From assembly GCA_964346765.1 (NCBI GenBank), contig CAYFWB010000001.1:62001-126000 (forward strand): a stretch of DNA of 64,000 nucleotides. Reading direction: 5' to 3'. Shown one piece after another: positions 33,508-42,239 of the stretch. The DNA is from JBGSPQ01 sp964346765. GTDB taxonomy: Bacteria; Patescibacteriota; Gracilibacteria; UBA1369. The notes below the pieces were generated by a model, which was not told where the DNA came from, did no database searches, and saw only the letters and a list, made by a program, of their open reading frames with translations. The translations under genes and the position numbers were made by a program. Position 1 is the stretch's first letter. The number at the start of each line of letters is the position of its first letter.

Positions 33508-34200
33508 TCATTTTAGGGAGAAGTATTTAATGTAGCGGCGCAGTAGGGTTTCGCCAAATGCCGGAAGCAGTTTCCAACCTTCTATTCCATGGCTGACAAC
33601 TTTGATTTTGTGTTTTTTTATCGCTTTCATCACGGATTTAATGTCTTTATCAGCGTCTATAATGGAGTAAGCTCGGTTAAAATAGCGGAGCAGGTGATTG
33701 TCACTGGTTCCCAGGAGCGGGAGAGAATGTTTTTCAGCCATTTTAGCGGCTTTGGTATTGGCGCGGTTAACTTTTTTTGAATGGAACCAGCTGTATTCTA
33801 TCGAGTCAAAAAGCTCGATATTTTTTTCAAGTTTTTTCCCTAGACTGGTTGTTCCGGGGTAATACGGATGGGGAGCTACTACAAGTATGTCTTCCTTGGT
33901 TTGTTTATAGGTTTTTAGGTCGTCGAAAGTTTTTATATTCTGCGCGCGAATGTCCGCGTTTAGGATTAAAACGTGTTTTCCCTGGATTGTTTTTTCTATT
34001 CCGGGAATTAATAATATACGTTTTTTCCCTGCATATTTTTGTAAATCTTCATTAAAGATCACTACATTGTGACAGGTAATGGCCAGAACGTCATAGCGGT
34101 GGCGAGCAGCGTGGTCGATTAATTGTTTTTCCGTGTGCTTGATGCCATCAATTGGGTCCTGTTTACTGTGAATGTGTAATTGCGCTTTAAGTCGGGGCAT
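33508..34200 (-). CDS. PHP-domain metal-dependent phosphoesterase
   Basis: 230 residues with the PHP metal-site motifs in order: LHIHSKQDP (H9, H11), ITCHN near 58, LIPGIEKT near 86, APHPYYPG near 128, and GTSDNH near 186. This is like the phosphatases of the YciV/PHP group; polymerase or histidinol-phosphatase fusions are not present. It precedes the pta promoter and may share no transcript with it. Substrate unknown. Confidence 0.82.
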   Translation of the reverse strand: MPRLKAQLHIHSKQDPIDGIKHTEKQLIDHAARHRYDVLAITCHNVVIFNEDLQKYAGKKRILLIPGIEKTIQGKHVLILNADIRAQNIKTFDDLKTYKQTKEDILVVAPHPYYPGTTSLGKKLEKNIELFDSIEYSWFHSKKVNRANTKAAKMAEKHSLPLLGTSDNHLLRYFNRAYSIIDADKDIKSVMKAIKKHKIKVVSHGIEGWKLLPAFGETLLRRYIKYFSLK

Positions 34201-34256
34201 AAAAATAGATTTCTTTAAAATAAAACAAAGCTATCTGGCTCTGATTTTGATGGGTT

Positions 34257-34511
34257 TTATTGAGTGATTTTTTTTACAGCGTCGGCGGTATCCTGAACTT
34301 TGGCGGCGGCTTCCTGTACTTCGGTTAATTTTTGTTCGGCAGAGTTTTTCGCCTTTATTACGTTTTTACTTGTATTATCAATTTGAGTGGAGGCGTTGTT
34401 ATACGTATTTTCCGCTTCTTTTTGCAGTTGATTTGCGGTGTCGTTTACCTGATTGCACGCTGAAAGTATCAGCATGTTAAAAGCGGAAATTATGATAAAA
34501 TATTTTTTCAT
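34257..34511 (-). CDS. Small coiled-coil lipoprotein
   Basis: 84 residues: a lipoprotein signal (about 1-18) with lipobox LSAC and a single 60-residue amphipathic helix rich in Ala, Asn, Gln, Lys and Thr (QLQKEAENTYNNASTQIDN), like Lpp or YtxH-type stress lipoproteins. It could be an envelope spacer or a desiccation-type protein; neither is shown. Its ATG overlaps the stop of the upstream gene as TAATG. Confidence 0.7.
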   Translation of the reverse strand: MKKYFIIISAFNMLILSACNQVNDTANQLQKEAENTYNNASTQIDNTSKNVIKAKNSAEQKLTEVQEAAAKVQDTADAVKKITQ

Positions 34512-34837
34512 TATTTTTTATAGATGGAAAATAATTTGCGGAAATCTCCGTTGAATTGGTTGAGAAAATTGTGAATATCAAGCACTTCATCTTGGCTTAT
34601 CAATGCCGCCTCATGGGTGTTAATTTTAAGCCTGTTCGGATTTTGCGTTTGTTCGGTCAGTGTTACGTGGATTAACAGCTGATTACCGCAATTACCGCAC
34701 GTGAAATGGAATAAAATATCTTCGCCCATCTGAGAAACAATTTTAATACCTTCGTCGGTGAATTTTTTGTCGCACTGGCCGCAGGGGACGGATTTTTTTA
34801 TGTGTTTTATGATTTTTTTGAATTCGATATATTCCAT
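34511..34837 (-). CDS. Small zinc-ribbon protein, function unknown
   Basis: 108 residues, soluble. Two CxxC knuckles (PCGQCDKKF and TCGNCGNQL), about 29 residues apart, form a probable zinc ribbon at the N-terminus. The remainder (INTHEAALISQDEVLDIHNFLNQFNGDFRKLF) looks like a short helical tail. I recognise similar small proteins in other candidate phyla bacteria, but no function. The ATG at 34837 is preferred; an ATG at 34861 is possible. Coupled to the next gene by TAATG. Confidence 0.65.
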   Translation of the reverse strand: MEYIEFKKIIKHIKKSVPCGQCDKKFTDEGIKIVSQMGEDILFHFTCGNCGNQLLIHVTLTEQTQNPNRLKINTHEAALISQDEVLDIHNFLNQFNGDFRKLFSIYKK

Positions 34838-35075
34838 GGTAATAAACTTAGTGTCCCGCATATATTATTACGTTTGCATGATGCCTTTGTTACGAATTCT
34901 TGTAAAGGCTTAAAGAGGTTTTGTAAAATACAATAGTTTTTTGTTTTTGTCAATACGTGTTGGGGTAATGTAAGGTAGGTGGAATAGTCCCGATATTTAG
35001 AAATAGATGTTAGGATGCACGGGCGGCGGATATTTGTTATATTATTTTTTGATTATTATTTAATATTTAATATAT

Positions 35076-35954
35076 ATGGCATTTGGAGCGGCGGTGGCGA
35101 CGATTTTTACAATTTATTCGATCGTTAATAGCGCGGGTAGTGCGGCGAATATTTCGTATGAAAAGGAAATTGTCGGAGAATCTATAAAAACTATGAATTC
35201 CACGGTAAAGGAACTTAAGAAAAGAAGTGTTTATACCGAAACGGACAGCCTTGATCATAAGATAAAGACCCGGATCGTTCAGAAATTGTCTAATACATCT
35301 GTATCACTCACTTCTGAACTGGCCGGCAGTAATATGCAGCAGAAAAAAGTTTTTGTGCACGATGTGGCAAAAACTGCATTGATGGAAGTTGCCGGAAGAG
35401 GGGTTGAAGAGCATTTGAAAACAGAGGTTAGTAAACAAGCGGCCAAGAATTTTGCGAAAAATGTTGCTGTTCCTGTCAGTATAGCGACCGGAGTGGTTGA
35501 CGCGGCGATTCAAGCGAAAAGCGCCTGGGGGACAGATAGCGGACTTGATAGTGCTTATTACGGGCAATTGGCAAGTCCTGTGGAAAATTTGAGTCTGGAT
35601 GCGCAGATAACTAAAATTAAGGCAGAAAAATTGGTTCGTGATACAAAACAAGTGAACGCCGAACTGCGACAAATGATGATTGATTTTGGAGTTGATCCCG
35701 ATAATCCCGAGGGATCTATTGAGGATGATATCGCAGAAACGGATGATCCGGTGAATAATGACGACTGGGAGGAGGGTGATGTGAGTTCAACCGGTGAAGT
35801 ATATGTCGGTGATGACTACAAGGATTCTTATTATGGGACTGATGAATGGGATGATATTAGTACCGGGCTTGGTTTTGATGAATCGGGTAGTGCGGGTGAT
35901 ACAGATCCATGCGATCCCAGTGAGGCTCTTTGCGCTCTTGATGTAGCTATATAA
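35076..35954 (+). CDS. Uncharacterised protein with hydrophobic N-terminus and acidic tail
   Basis: 292 residues. A weakly hydrophobic N-terminal helix (about 1-24, Ala/Ile rich) may act as a membrane anchor. A helical middle (about 30-210) has a second apolar stretch (about 128-150, FAKNVAVPVSIATGVVDAA). The last 80 residues are very acidic (Asp/Glu/Tyr/Ser), ending in two cysteines (CDPSEALCALD). No family recognised. First of a three-gene unit with the lipoprotein and acyltransferase genes downstream (12-nt gap). No Shine-Dalgarno sequence is present; the leader is pure A/T. Confidence 0.6.
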   Translation: MAFGAAVATIFTIYSIVNSAGSAANISYEKEIVGESIKTMNSTVKELKKRSVYTETDSLDHKIKTRIVQKLSNTSVSLTSELAGSNMQQKKVFVHDVAKTALMEVAGRGVEEHLKTEVSKQAAKNFAKNVAVPVSIATGVVDAAIQAKSAWGTDSGLDSAYYGQLASPVENLSLDAQITKIKAEKLVRDTKQVNAELRQMMIDFGVDPDNPEGSIEDDIAETDDPVNNDDWEEGDVSSTGEVYVGDDYKDSYYGTDEWDDISTGLGFDESGSAGDTDPCDPSEALCALDVAI

Positions 35955-35966
35955 TTTATTTAAGTA

Positions 35967-36944
35967 ATGAAATATCAAAATATTTTTTTTAAAACAGGAA
36001 TTCTCATAGTTGTAGTATTGATGGTTGGATGTCAGCAACCCGTAGTTGATGAATCAGGAACCGGTGATAAGTCGGTAACAGACATATATACTGAAGATCA
36101 GCAAAAAGTTGTTGATGCTTTTGGCAATCCGGATGAATTTGTAATCAGTTATAATGTGGAAAAAGATCCCAGGTTCGAGACATGGAAGTATATTGAAATA
36201 GGAAAAGAATTTGTTTTTGAAGCTGGTAAATATGTCGACGCGTATAACGTTGAATTCGGCGTGCCCGAAGATCAGGTTTTTATGAAAGCAAAAATCGATC
36301 CCGAGGATGTTTACGGTCTTGCCACAATCGATGATCTTGAGGATGAGCTGGATACGGACGCGACTTCGTATATGAATGTGAATGAAGACGTCTGGGAAAA
36401 CGCGGTTTTTTATGATTTTGCCGGAGTGGTTACAGCGGCCACGATTGATGATAAATTGGTTTTCGTGAAAACCCAGTCGCATGTGACTCCTTATAAATGG
36501 GATGAAATTGCGGCGAAAGTTGAAGGGGCGCCGGACGACGCAAGTGACGGGTATATTGTCGATTCCGACATGGATAATACAGAAGAAGAAGGTTATTTGT
36601 TTGATGAAGATTATGGATTTACATTGGTTTTACCGGAAGGATGGGAAGATTTTGATTATGTGGAAGAGATTGATGAAGACGCGGGTACAGGAATGATTTC
36701 ATTTTTATTGCCGACCGAAGACACGGAATTTGTGGCGGACGGGTGGGTTTTTATGTTTACGATTACGGCATATCTGGATGGAAATGAAAGTGATATTTCT
36801 CCTTTTGAAGAAGTAATAGGCAGTAATGACGCTTTTTTATACACATTCAGTCATATGAACGGTTTTCCTCCAGCGGATCTGGAAGATCAGGTTAAGGATT
36901 TTGATAAGATCAGAAACAATATCGAACTTTATGACCTTGAATAA
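35967..36944 (+). CDS. Acidic lipoprotein, function unknown
   Basis: 325 residues with a lipoprotein signal peptide (about 1-22, lipobox LMVGC). It is strongly acidic. The N-terminal domain (about 40-185) reads DQQKVVDAFGNPDEFVISYN..., reminiscent of small outer-surface BLIP/SmpA-like folds, and the C-terminal domain (about 205-325) reads YGFTLVLPEGWEDFDYVEE, a pattern seen in PsbP-like or LpqN-like exported proteins that begin with a GFTLxLPxGW motif. Both are fold guesses. It follows the upstream gene by 12 nt and overlaps the acyltransferase gene by 14 nt. Confidence 0.65.
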   Translation: MKYQNIFFKTGILIVVVLMVGCQQPVVDESGTGDKSVTDIYTEDQQKVVDAFGNPDEFVISYNVEKDPRFETWKYIEIGKEFVFEAGKYVDAYNVEFGVPEDQVFMKAKIDPEDVYGLATIDDLEDELDTDATSYMNVNEDVWENAVFYDFAGVVTAATIDDKLVFVKTQSHVTPYKWDEIAAKVEGAPDDASDGYIVDSDMDNTEEEGYLFDEDYGFTLVLPEGWEDFDYVEEIDEDAGTGMISFLLPTEDTEFVADGWVFMFTITAYLDGNESDISPFEEVIGSNDAFLYTFSHMNGFPPADLEDQVKDFDKIRNNIELYDLE

Positions 36945-38229
36945 AAAGAAGACACATATTGCGATTTTGGATTATATTCGGGCGCTCGCGATTATAAGAA
37001 TTTTTTTGTATCACTATTATATTGAGTGGTTCGGGGGGCAGTATTTTATTGTGCCGGAAGGTCTGGAAGCAAATTTGAAGAAAATGTGGATTTTTGAGGG
37101 GGTGAATGTGGTTGGCGGTATATGGGGAGTGATGAGTTGGGTGTTGGCCTTGATTAAAAATGTTTTTAGCTGGTTTTTTATTTACGGATTTGCGACGGTG
37201 AATGTTTTTTTGATTGTCAGCGGTTTTGTTTTGACTTTGAGTTTGCTGAATAAGGGGGGCAGTTTATTGAAAGCTACGCAGGTTGTTAGAGATGGTAAGG
37301 GGAAATTGTATGCCTTTGCGGAAACTGTTTACGGCTGGGTTTTATACAACTGGAAAAGGCTGAAACGGATTTTGGTCCCTTTTTATATTTCGGTTTTGGC
37401 GGGGATTTTGTTTTGGTATGGAAGGAACCTTTTGTATCCGCAATTTGCGGATTGGCCGCTTTTTAACCTTTTGGACATGGGCAAGTTGTTAATTGTTCCT
37501 TATATCTTTTTTGATTTTGAGCTTTTGCAGAAGTTCAACGGAGATTATTGGTTCATTGTATTGATTGTGCAGTTGTATTTATTGTTTCCGGTTTTGTTTT
37601 TTATTTTGAAAAAAAGCGGGGTATGGAAGTTTTTATTGATAGTAGCGGTGATTACATTTGGTTACAGATATTACGCGGCATATAATCTGGACAGTGTGCC
37701 GATGGGTGTGTATTTCCCCGTGGAGCATAGTTATTATTATTATAGTTTCTTTTTGCCTCGGATGTTTGAATTCGCATTCGGGATGGCGCTCGGTTATATG
37801 TGTTTTTATAGGAATTCAATATTGGAAGGTTTTAAAAAGACGCGTTGGTTTTTGTTCGGACTGATTTTGGCTTTGTTGGGTTACGCTTTACTGATGTATC
37901 GCTGGGGTTGGGTTGTTTCCGATGCCGTGCTGGGGGTGGGATTGTTTTTTGTGTTTTACGGGATGGCGAACTGGCTTTCAAAATTGCATCCTATTCAAAA
38001 ATTTATGTTGAAAGCGGGTGAATCGACATATGAAATATATTTGTGGCATCATTATTTCTTGAATTACATAGTGATTTACGCGTTTGTTGTTCTGGGAGTG
38101 AAAGGTGAAGAGTGGGTGTTTTGGGCGGCGATGCCGGTTTATTTTGTGGCAGTTTTATTATTGGGAAGATTGGGCACTTTTTTAACAAACGTCACTCTTT
38201 CAATTAGCAAAAAATTAATTAAACGCTAA
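36931..38229 (+). CDS. Membrane acyltransferase of the OafA/Acyl_transf_3 family
   Basis: 432 residues with about ten membrane helices. Family features: HIAILDYIRALAIIRIFLYHYY at the N-terminus (catalytic His in FLYHYY), FATVNVFLIVSGFVL, LKRILVPFYISV, YWFIVLIVQLYLLFPV, and STYEIYLWHHYFLNY near the C-terminus. These enzymes add acyl groups to surface sugars such as exopolysaccharide or peptidoglycan. The ATG at 36931 is preferred because it matches the usual start; a TTG at 36901 is possible. It overlaps the upstream lipoprotein gene by 14 nt and is the last gene of that unit, convergent to gltX. Confidence 0.82.
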   Translation: MTLNKKKTHIAILDYIRALAIIRIFLYHYYIEWFGGQYFIVPEGLEANLKKMWIFEGVNVVGGIWGVMSWVLALIKNVFSWFFIYGFATVNVFLIVSGFVLTLSLLNKGGSLLKATQVVRDGKGKLYAFAETVYGWVLYNWKRLKRILVPFYISVLAGILFWYGRNLLYPQFADWPLFNLLDMGKLLIVPYIFFDFELLQKFNGDYWFIVLIVQLYLLFPVLFFILKKSGVWKFLLIVAVITFGYRYYAAYNLDSVPMGVYFPVEHSYYYYSFFLPRMFEFAFGMALGYMCFYRNSILEGFKKTRWFLFGLILALLGYALLMYRWGWVVSDAVLGVGLFFVFYGMANWLSKLHPIQKFMLKAGESTYEIYLWHHYFLNYIVIYAFVVLGVKGEEWVFWAAMPVYFVAVLLLGRLGTFLTNVTLSISKKLIKR

Positions 38230-38232
38230 TTG

Positions 38233-39819
38233 TTAAGCGGTTAATTTTTTGGATCCGTTTTGGAGTCTTTTCAGACTTTCTTCTTTGCCAAGTACCCAGA
38301 TGAGTTCGAAGACTCCGGGTGAAAATTGTTCTCCTGAAAGGGCAACGCGCATGGGCCACAACAGTTGGCCGTTTTTGATGCCCATTTCTTGTACTGTTTG
38401 GATCAATGATTCTTGCAGTTTTTTCGGGTTGTCGAAATTTTCTTCGGGCAGTTTTTCCAAAGTTTTTATGCTTTCATGTAGTGCTTCTATAGCCATTTTT
38501 GTATCCACTTTCATTTTTTCATTAATGAAAAGAGTCGGGTCGTAATCGGAGATTGAAAAGAAAAATTTAATATTATCTTCAGCAAATGACGGGTCTTTTA
38601 AGATTTTATCTTCCGCTGTTATCAATGCTTTATTCAGGAATTCGTTTTTTTCTTTGTGTTCGGGATCAAGATATTTTTGGCATATTTCATATAAAAGCTC
38701 CGCTCTTTTTTGATTGAACAAATTTTCGTTTTCTTTATTGTAGAATTTGTATATCGGTTCTTTTTTCTGATTTAAAGTGATTTCGGCTTTGGGATTTATT
38801 TTATGAATTATTGTGGTCAGTTTTTGATGATAAATTTTTTTCTGCCAGCGGTGGTTGAACCACTCCAGTTTTCCCAGGTCAAAAATTGCGCCCGCTTTGT
38901 GTACTTTTTCAATTGAAAATTCTTTGATTAAATCTTCAAGACTAAACATTTCTTGTTCGTTGCCGGATCCGGGATGCCAGCCAAGAAGCGCTATAAAATT
39001 TATTATGGCTTCTTTGACGTATCCTTTTTCAAGATAGCTTTCCACGCTGACGTCTCCCTGGCGTTTTGAAAGCTTTGATTTATCTTTATTAAGCAGAAGC
39101 GGAATATGAGCAAATTCCGGCGGTTCCCAGCCGAATGCTTCATAAAGAAGTATATGTTTTGGCGTCGAAGGAAGCCATTCTTCTCCTCTTATTACGTGAG
39201 TGATTTGCATCATGTGGTCGTCCACAACATTGGCAAGATGATAAGTGGGGAAATTGTCCGATTTGATCAGTATCTGGTCGTCAACAACCGATGTGTTGAA
39301 ATTTATGACACCTCGCACCAGGTCTTTAAATTGAAGTTTTTTACCATGCGGGACTTTTTGTCTAATCACAAAAGGTTCACTGTTTTTCAGTTTTTTATTA
39401 ATTTCATCTTCGCTTAAGTTGAGACAGGCGCGGTCGTACATCGAGGCATGCTTGGCTACGGCTTGTTTGGCTCTCATTTCTTCAAGTCTTTCCGGTGTGC
39501 AAAAACAGCGGTACGCTTTGCCTTCATCAAGAAGTTTTTGGGCATGTTCACGGTATAAATCGGTTCTTTGGGACTGGATGTATGGGCCAAATTTTCCTTC
39601 TTTATGCGGGCCTTCGTCGTATTCCAATCCCACGCGGTGCAATGTGTCGATCAGGTTTTCGGCGGCATCTTTAATAAAACGTTTTTGGTCGGTGTCTTCA
39701 ATTCTTAAGACAAATGTGCCGTTATTTTTTTTCGCGAATAAGTAGTTATATAAAGCGGTTCTTAGTCCTCCAACGTGAAGATATCCGGTGGGAGAAGGAG
39801 CAAATCTTGTTTTTACCAT
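38233..39819 (-). CDS. gltX: Glutamyl-tRNA synthetase
   Basis: Charges tRNA-Glu (gene at 23037-23111). 528 residues. Class I signatures: HVGG (HIGH, about 15-18) after RFAPSPTGYL, and KLSKR (KMSKS, about 247-251). The N-terminal Rossmann core has RIEDTDQKRF and GLEYDEGPH, and the anticodon-binding C-terminus has LLWPMRVALSG. A zinc site may exist near CFCTPERLEE. Whether it is discriminating (Glu only) or also charges tRNA-Gln cannot be decided here. Confidence 0.96.
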   Translation of the reverse strand: MVKTRFAPSPTGYLHVGGLRTALYNYLFAKKNNGTFVLRIEDTDQKRFIKDAAENLIDTLHRVGLEYDEGPHKEGKFGPYIQSQRTDLYREHAQKLLDEGKAYRCFCTPERLEEMRAKQAVAKHASMYDRACLNLSEDEINKKLKNSEPFVIRQKVPHGKKLQFKDLVRGVINFNTSVVDDQILIKSDNFPTYHLANVVDDHMMQITHVIRGEEWLPSTPKHILLYEAFGWEPPEFAHIPLLLNKDKSKLSKRQGDVSVESYLEKGYVKEAIINFIALLGWHPGSGNEQEMFSLEDLIKEFSIEKVHKAGAIFDLGKLEWFNHRWQKKIYHQKLTTIIHKINPKAEITLNQKKEPIYKFYNKENENLFNQKRAELLYEICQKYLDPEHKEKNEFLNKALITAEDKILKDPSFAEDNIKFFFSISDYDPTLFINEKMKVDTKMAIEALHESIKTLEKLPEENFDNPKKLQESLIQTVQEMGIKNGQLLWPMRVALSGEQFSPGVFELIWVLGKEESLKRLQNGSKKLTA

Positions 39820-39842
39820 ATTATAAAAATAAATTCTGGAAC

Positions 39843-39872
39843 ATAATAGCAGATGTTGACAAAATATGTTAA
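39843..39872 (-). promoter_or_regulatory. Predicted promoter of gltX
   Basis: Minus-strand TTAACA (39867-39872), 18-nt spacer ending in TGC (extended -10), TATTAT (39843-39848). The start point would be near 39836, about 17 nt before the ATG. Confidence 0.5.
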
Positions 39873-39879
39873 TTTGTTG

Positions 39880-39908
39880 TTTTCAAATAGTGCTTTTTTG
39901 TGTATAGT
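39880..39908 (+). promoter_or_regulatory. Predicted promoter of ftsK-galE
   Basis: Plus-strand TTTTCA (39880-39885), 17-nt spacer, TATAGT (39903-39908). The -35 match is weak. It lies in the divergent region between gltX and ftsK. Confidence 0.4.
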
Positions 39909-39933
39909 TTCAGGGTAATTAAGAATGTTATTT

Positions 39934-42231
39934 ATGGCAAGACGTCGTAAATCGATCTTCGGCAGGAGAAAATCAAGAAAAAAGAAAAATAAAAGCCTTA
40001 AATTGGAGGTGGAGTCTACAATATTGCGTGAAATATGGGCGGTGATTCATTTGTCGTTGGCCGTATTTACTTATTTAAGTTTAAGTAACAACTTCGGTCT
40101 TGTGGGCGAGATTTGGGTTGGGATATTGCAACCGATTCTCGGTTGGGGAGTACAGGTATTGCCGATTATTTTTTTGGCCGTCGCTTTGATGCTCTTTTTT
40201 TCAAAAAAAGTGCAGTTCCCTTTATCCCGATTGATGGGTATTTTTCTTTTGTCGGGGGCGATTTTGAGTATTTTGCATCTTTATGTTCCGATGGATTCTT
40301 TGATGAGTGAAGCTCAAATGGGAAATTATGGAGGATACGTGGGGTTTGTTATGAATTTTTTATTTAGAGAAGTACTTGCTATCGGTCATATCGGTGCGTT
40401 CGCGGTTTTTGCGATGATACTTGTTATCGGGTTTTTATTGACTTTTGAAATATCTATCGGAGCATTTTTGTCCTTTTTTAAGCCCCAAATTAAAATTGTT
40501 AAAAAAGCCGGTGAGAAAAAAGCGCGCGCGGTGAAAGAAGATGATGATGAGGAAGAAGAGGAGGAAGAGGAGGAAGAGGAGGAAGAGGTTGATAAAGAAG
40601 ATTATTCGGAGGAGGATTTTAAACGTGAAAGATTTAAACATTTGGGAGACGATAGTTTGGAAATGCTTACAATTAAGCGTCCGACGATTTCTTCTTCGAC
40701 GGATACTCCAAAGGAAAAACAGATTCAGATTACCGAAGGCGAGGATCATACCGAGGCGTTGCAGACGAATGATGATGAATACACATGGGAGCCATTTGGT
40801 TTGGAATTGTTGCATCCTCCTGTTCCGGACGCGGCCATGGATGACAGTTATTTGCAGGAAAACGCGCGTAAGATCAGAGATAAGTTAAAGCAGTTTGGTA
40901 TTAACGTGGAAATGCATGAAGTACACGTGGGGCCGACTGTTATTCAATATACATTGCGTCCGGATGAGGGAATAAAGTTATCGAAAATTACAACTTTAAA
41001 AAACGATCTTGCGCTGGCTTTGGCGGCAAAAGCCATTCGTATCGAGGCGCCGATTCCCGGAAAATCATTGGTGGGGATTGAGGTGCCGAATGATAAAAGA
41101 AGTATTGTGCACTTGCGTGAACTTTTGGAAAGCAAGGAGTTTATGGGTATTGATTCCCTTTTACGCGTGCCGCTTGGAAGGAATGTATCGGGCATGGCTA
41201 TTTGCGATGATATTGCCACGATGCCGCACTGCCTTGTGGCGGGGGGGGCGGGGCGGGGGGAAACCCTGTTTTTTAACGGAATTTTTTTTTTACTTTTTTT
41301 TCAAAAATTACCCCCCCATTTTAAAATTATTTTTGTTTATTCCAAGCGTGTTGAGCTTAACGCTTATGATGGTATTCCGCATTTGCTTACGCCGGTGGTG
41401 ACTGATCCGGAAAAAGCGGCGATAGCTTTACGGTGGGTGGTGGCGGAAATGAACCGCCGTTATATTTTGTTATCTGAAAAAAAGTTTAAAAATATTAAAG
41501 AGTATAATGAAGCTGTGAAACAACAAATGAGCAAGGTTCCGGAGAGTCAGGATGAGGAGCAGTTGCAGAAAATGCCGCAGATTATTGTTGTTATTGATGA
41601 GTTGGCGGATTTGATGATGGCGGCGGGTAAAGAGGTTGAAGCTTCTATTTGCAGGATAGCGCAGATGGCGAGGGCGGTTGGTATTCATTTAATAATAGCG
41701 ACGCAAAGACCATCGGTGGATGTTATTACCGGTCTTATTAAGGCAAATATTCCTACAAGAATTGCTTTCGCGGTAAGTTCATCCATTGATTCAAGGACGA
41801 TTCTGGATGGTGTGGGAGCGGAGGATTTGCTTGGGCAGGGAGACATGCTTTATCTTCCCGAAGGAATAAGTAAACCGTCACGCGTGCAGGGAGTTTTTGT
41901 TTCATCCAAAGAAATTGAAAAAGTTACGAATCAGATTAAAATTATGAGTCCGCCAAGTTATATTGATGATGTGATTTCTCCCAAGCTGACCAAGGAAAAG
42001 GTGCAGGGGATTCCGACCAGCAAGTTGAACGTGGAGGACGAGGACGGTGATGATTTATATCAGCAGGCGTTGGAGATTATTTTGGAATCTAGAAAGGCGT
42101 CGGCTTCTTTACTTCAGAGGCGTTTGAAGGTAGGGTACGCCCGCGCTGCAAGATTGTTGGATTTGATGGAAGAGAACGGTGTTATCGGGCCGGTGAACGG
42201 ATCTAAACCGCGTGAAATTTATATCGATTAA
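39934..42231 (+). CDS. ftsK: DNA translocase FtsK/SpoIIIE
   Basis: Hexameric motor that pumps chromosome DNA through the closing septum. 765 residues: basic N-terminus, four or five membrane helices (about 35-170), an acidic linker with a Glu run, the FtsK alpha/beta RecA-like core (about 270-650) and a C-terminal winged-helix gamma domain (about 695-765). Family motifs: GPTVIQYTLRPDEGIK, DPEKAAIALRWVVAEMNRRY, IIVVIDELADLMM (Walker B), and IATQRPSVDVITGLIKANIPTRIAF. The Walker A position reads GGAGRGET (437-444) instead of GATGSGKS, and D469 of the DPKRVEL motif is Tyr. All changes fall in a G- and T-rich 110-bp stretch, so sequence error is likelier than loss of function. The ATG at 39934 is preferred to 39925. 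Confidence 0.92.
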   Translation: MARRRKSIFGRRKSRKKKNKSLKLEVESTILREIWAVIHLSLAVFTYLSLSNNFGLVGEIWVGILQPILGWGVQVLPIIFLAVALMLFFSKKVQFPLSRLMGIFLLSGAILSILHLYVPMDSLMSEAQMGNYGGYVGFVMNFLFREVLAIGHIGAFAVFAMILVIGFLLTFEISIGAFLSFFKPQIKIVKKAGEKKARAVKEDDDEEEEEEEEEEEEEVDKEDYSEEDFKRERFKHLGDDSLEMLTIKRPTISSSTDTPKEKQIQITEGEDHTEALQTNDDEYTWEPFGLELLHPPVPDAAMDDSYLQENARKIRDKLKQFGINVEMHEVHVGPTVIQYTLRPDEGIKLSKITTLKNDLALALAAKAIRIEAPIPGKSLVGIEVPNDKRSIVHLRELLESKEFMGIDSLLRVPLGRNVSGMAICDDIATMPHCLVAGGAGRGETLFFNGIFFLLFFQKLPPHFKIIFVYSKRVELNAYDGIPHLLTPVVTDPEKAAIALRWVVAEMNRRYILLSEKKFKNIKEYNEAVKQQMSKVPESQDEEQLQKMPQIIVVIDELADLMMAAGKEVEASICRIAQMARAVGIHLIIATQRPSVDVITGLIKANIPTRIAFAVSSSIDSRTILDGVGAEDLLGQGDMLYLPEGISKPSRVQGVFVSSKEIEKVTNQIKIMSPPSYIDDVISPKLTKEKVQGIPTSKLNVEDEDGDDLYQQALEIILESRKASASLLQRRLKVGYARAARLLDLMEENGVIGPVNGSKPREIYID
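40539..40590 (+). repeat. GAG/GAA/GAT microsatellite coding an acidic linker in FtsK
   Basis: A run of Asp codons followed by imperfect GAGGAAGAG repeats, coding an Asp run followed by 13 Glu in a row, in the disordered linker after the membrane domain. Such repeats can change length by slippage, but in multiples of three the frame stays open. Confidence 0.8.
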
Positions 42232-42239
42232 TTCGCCGC

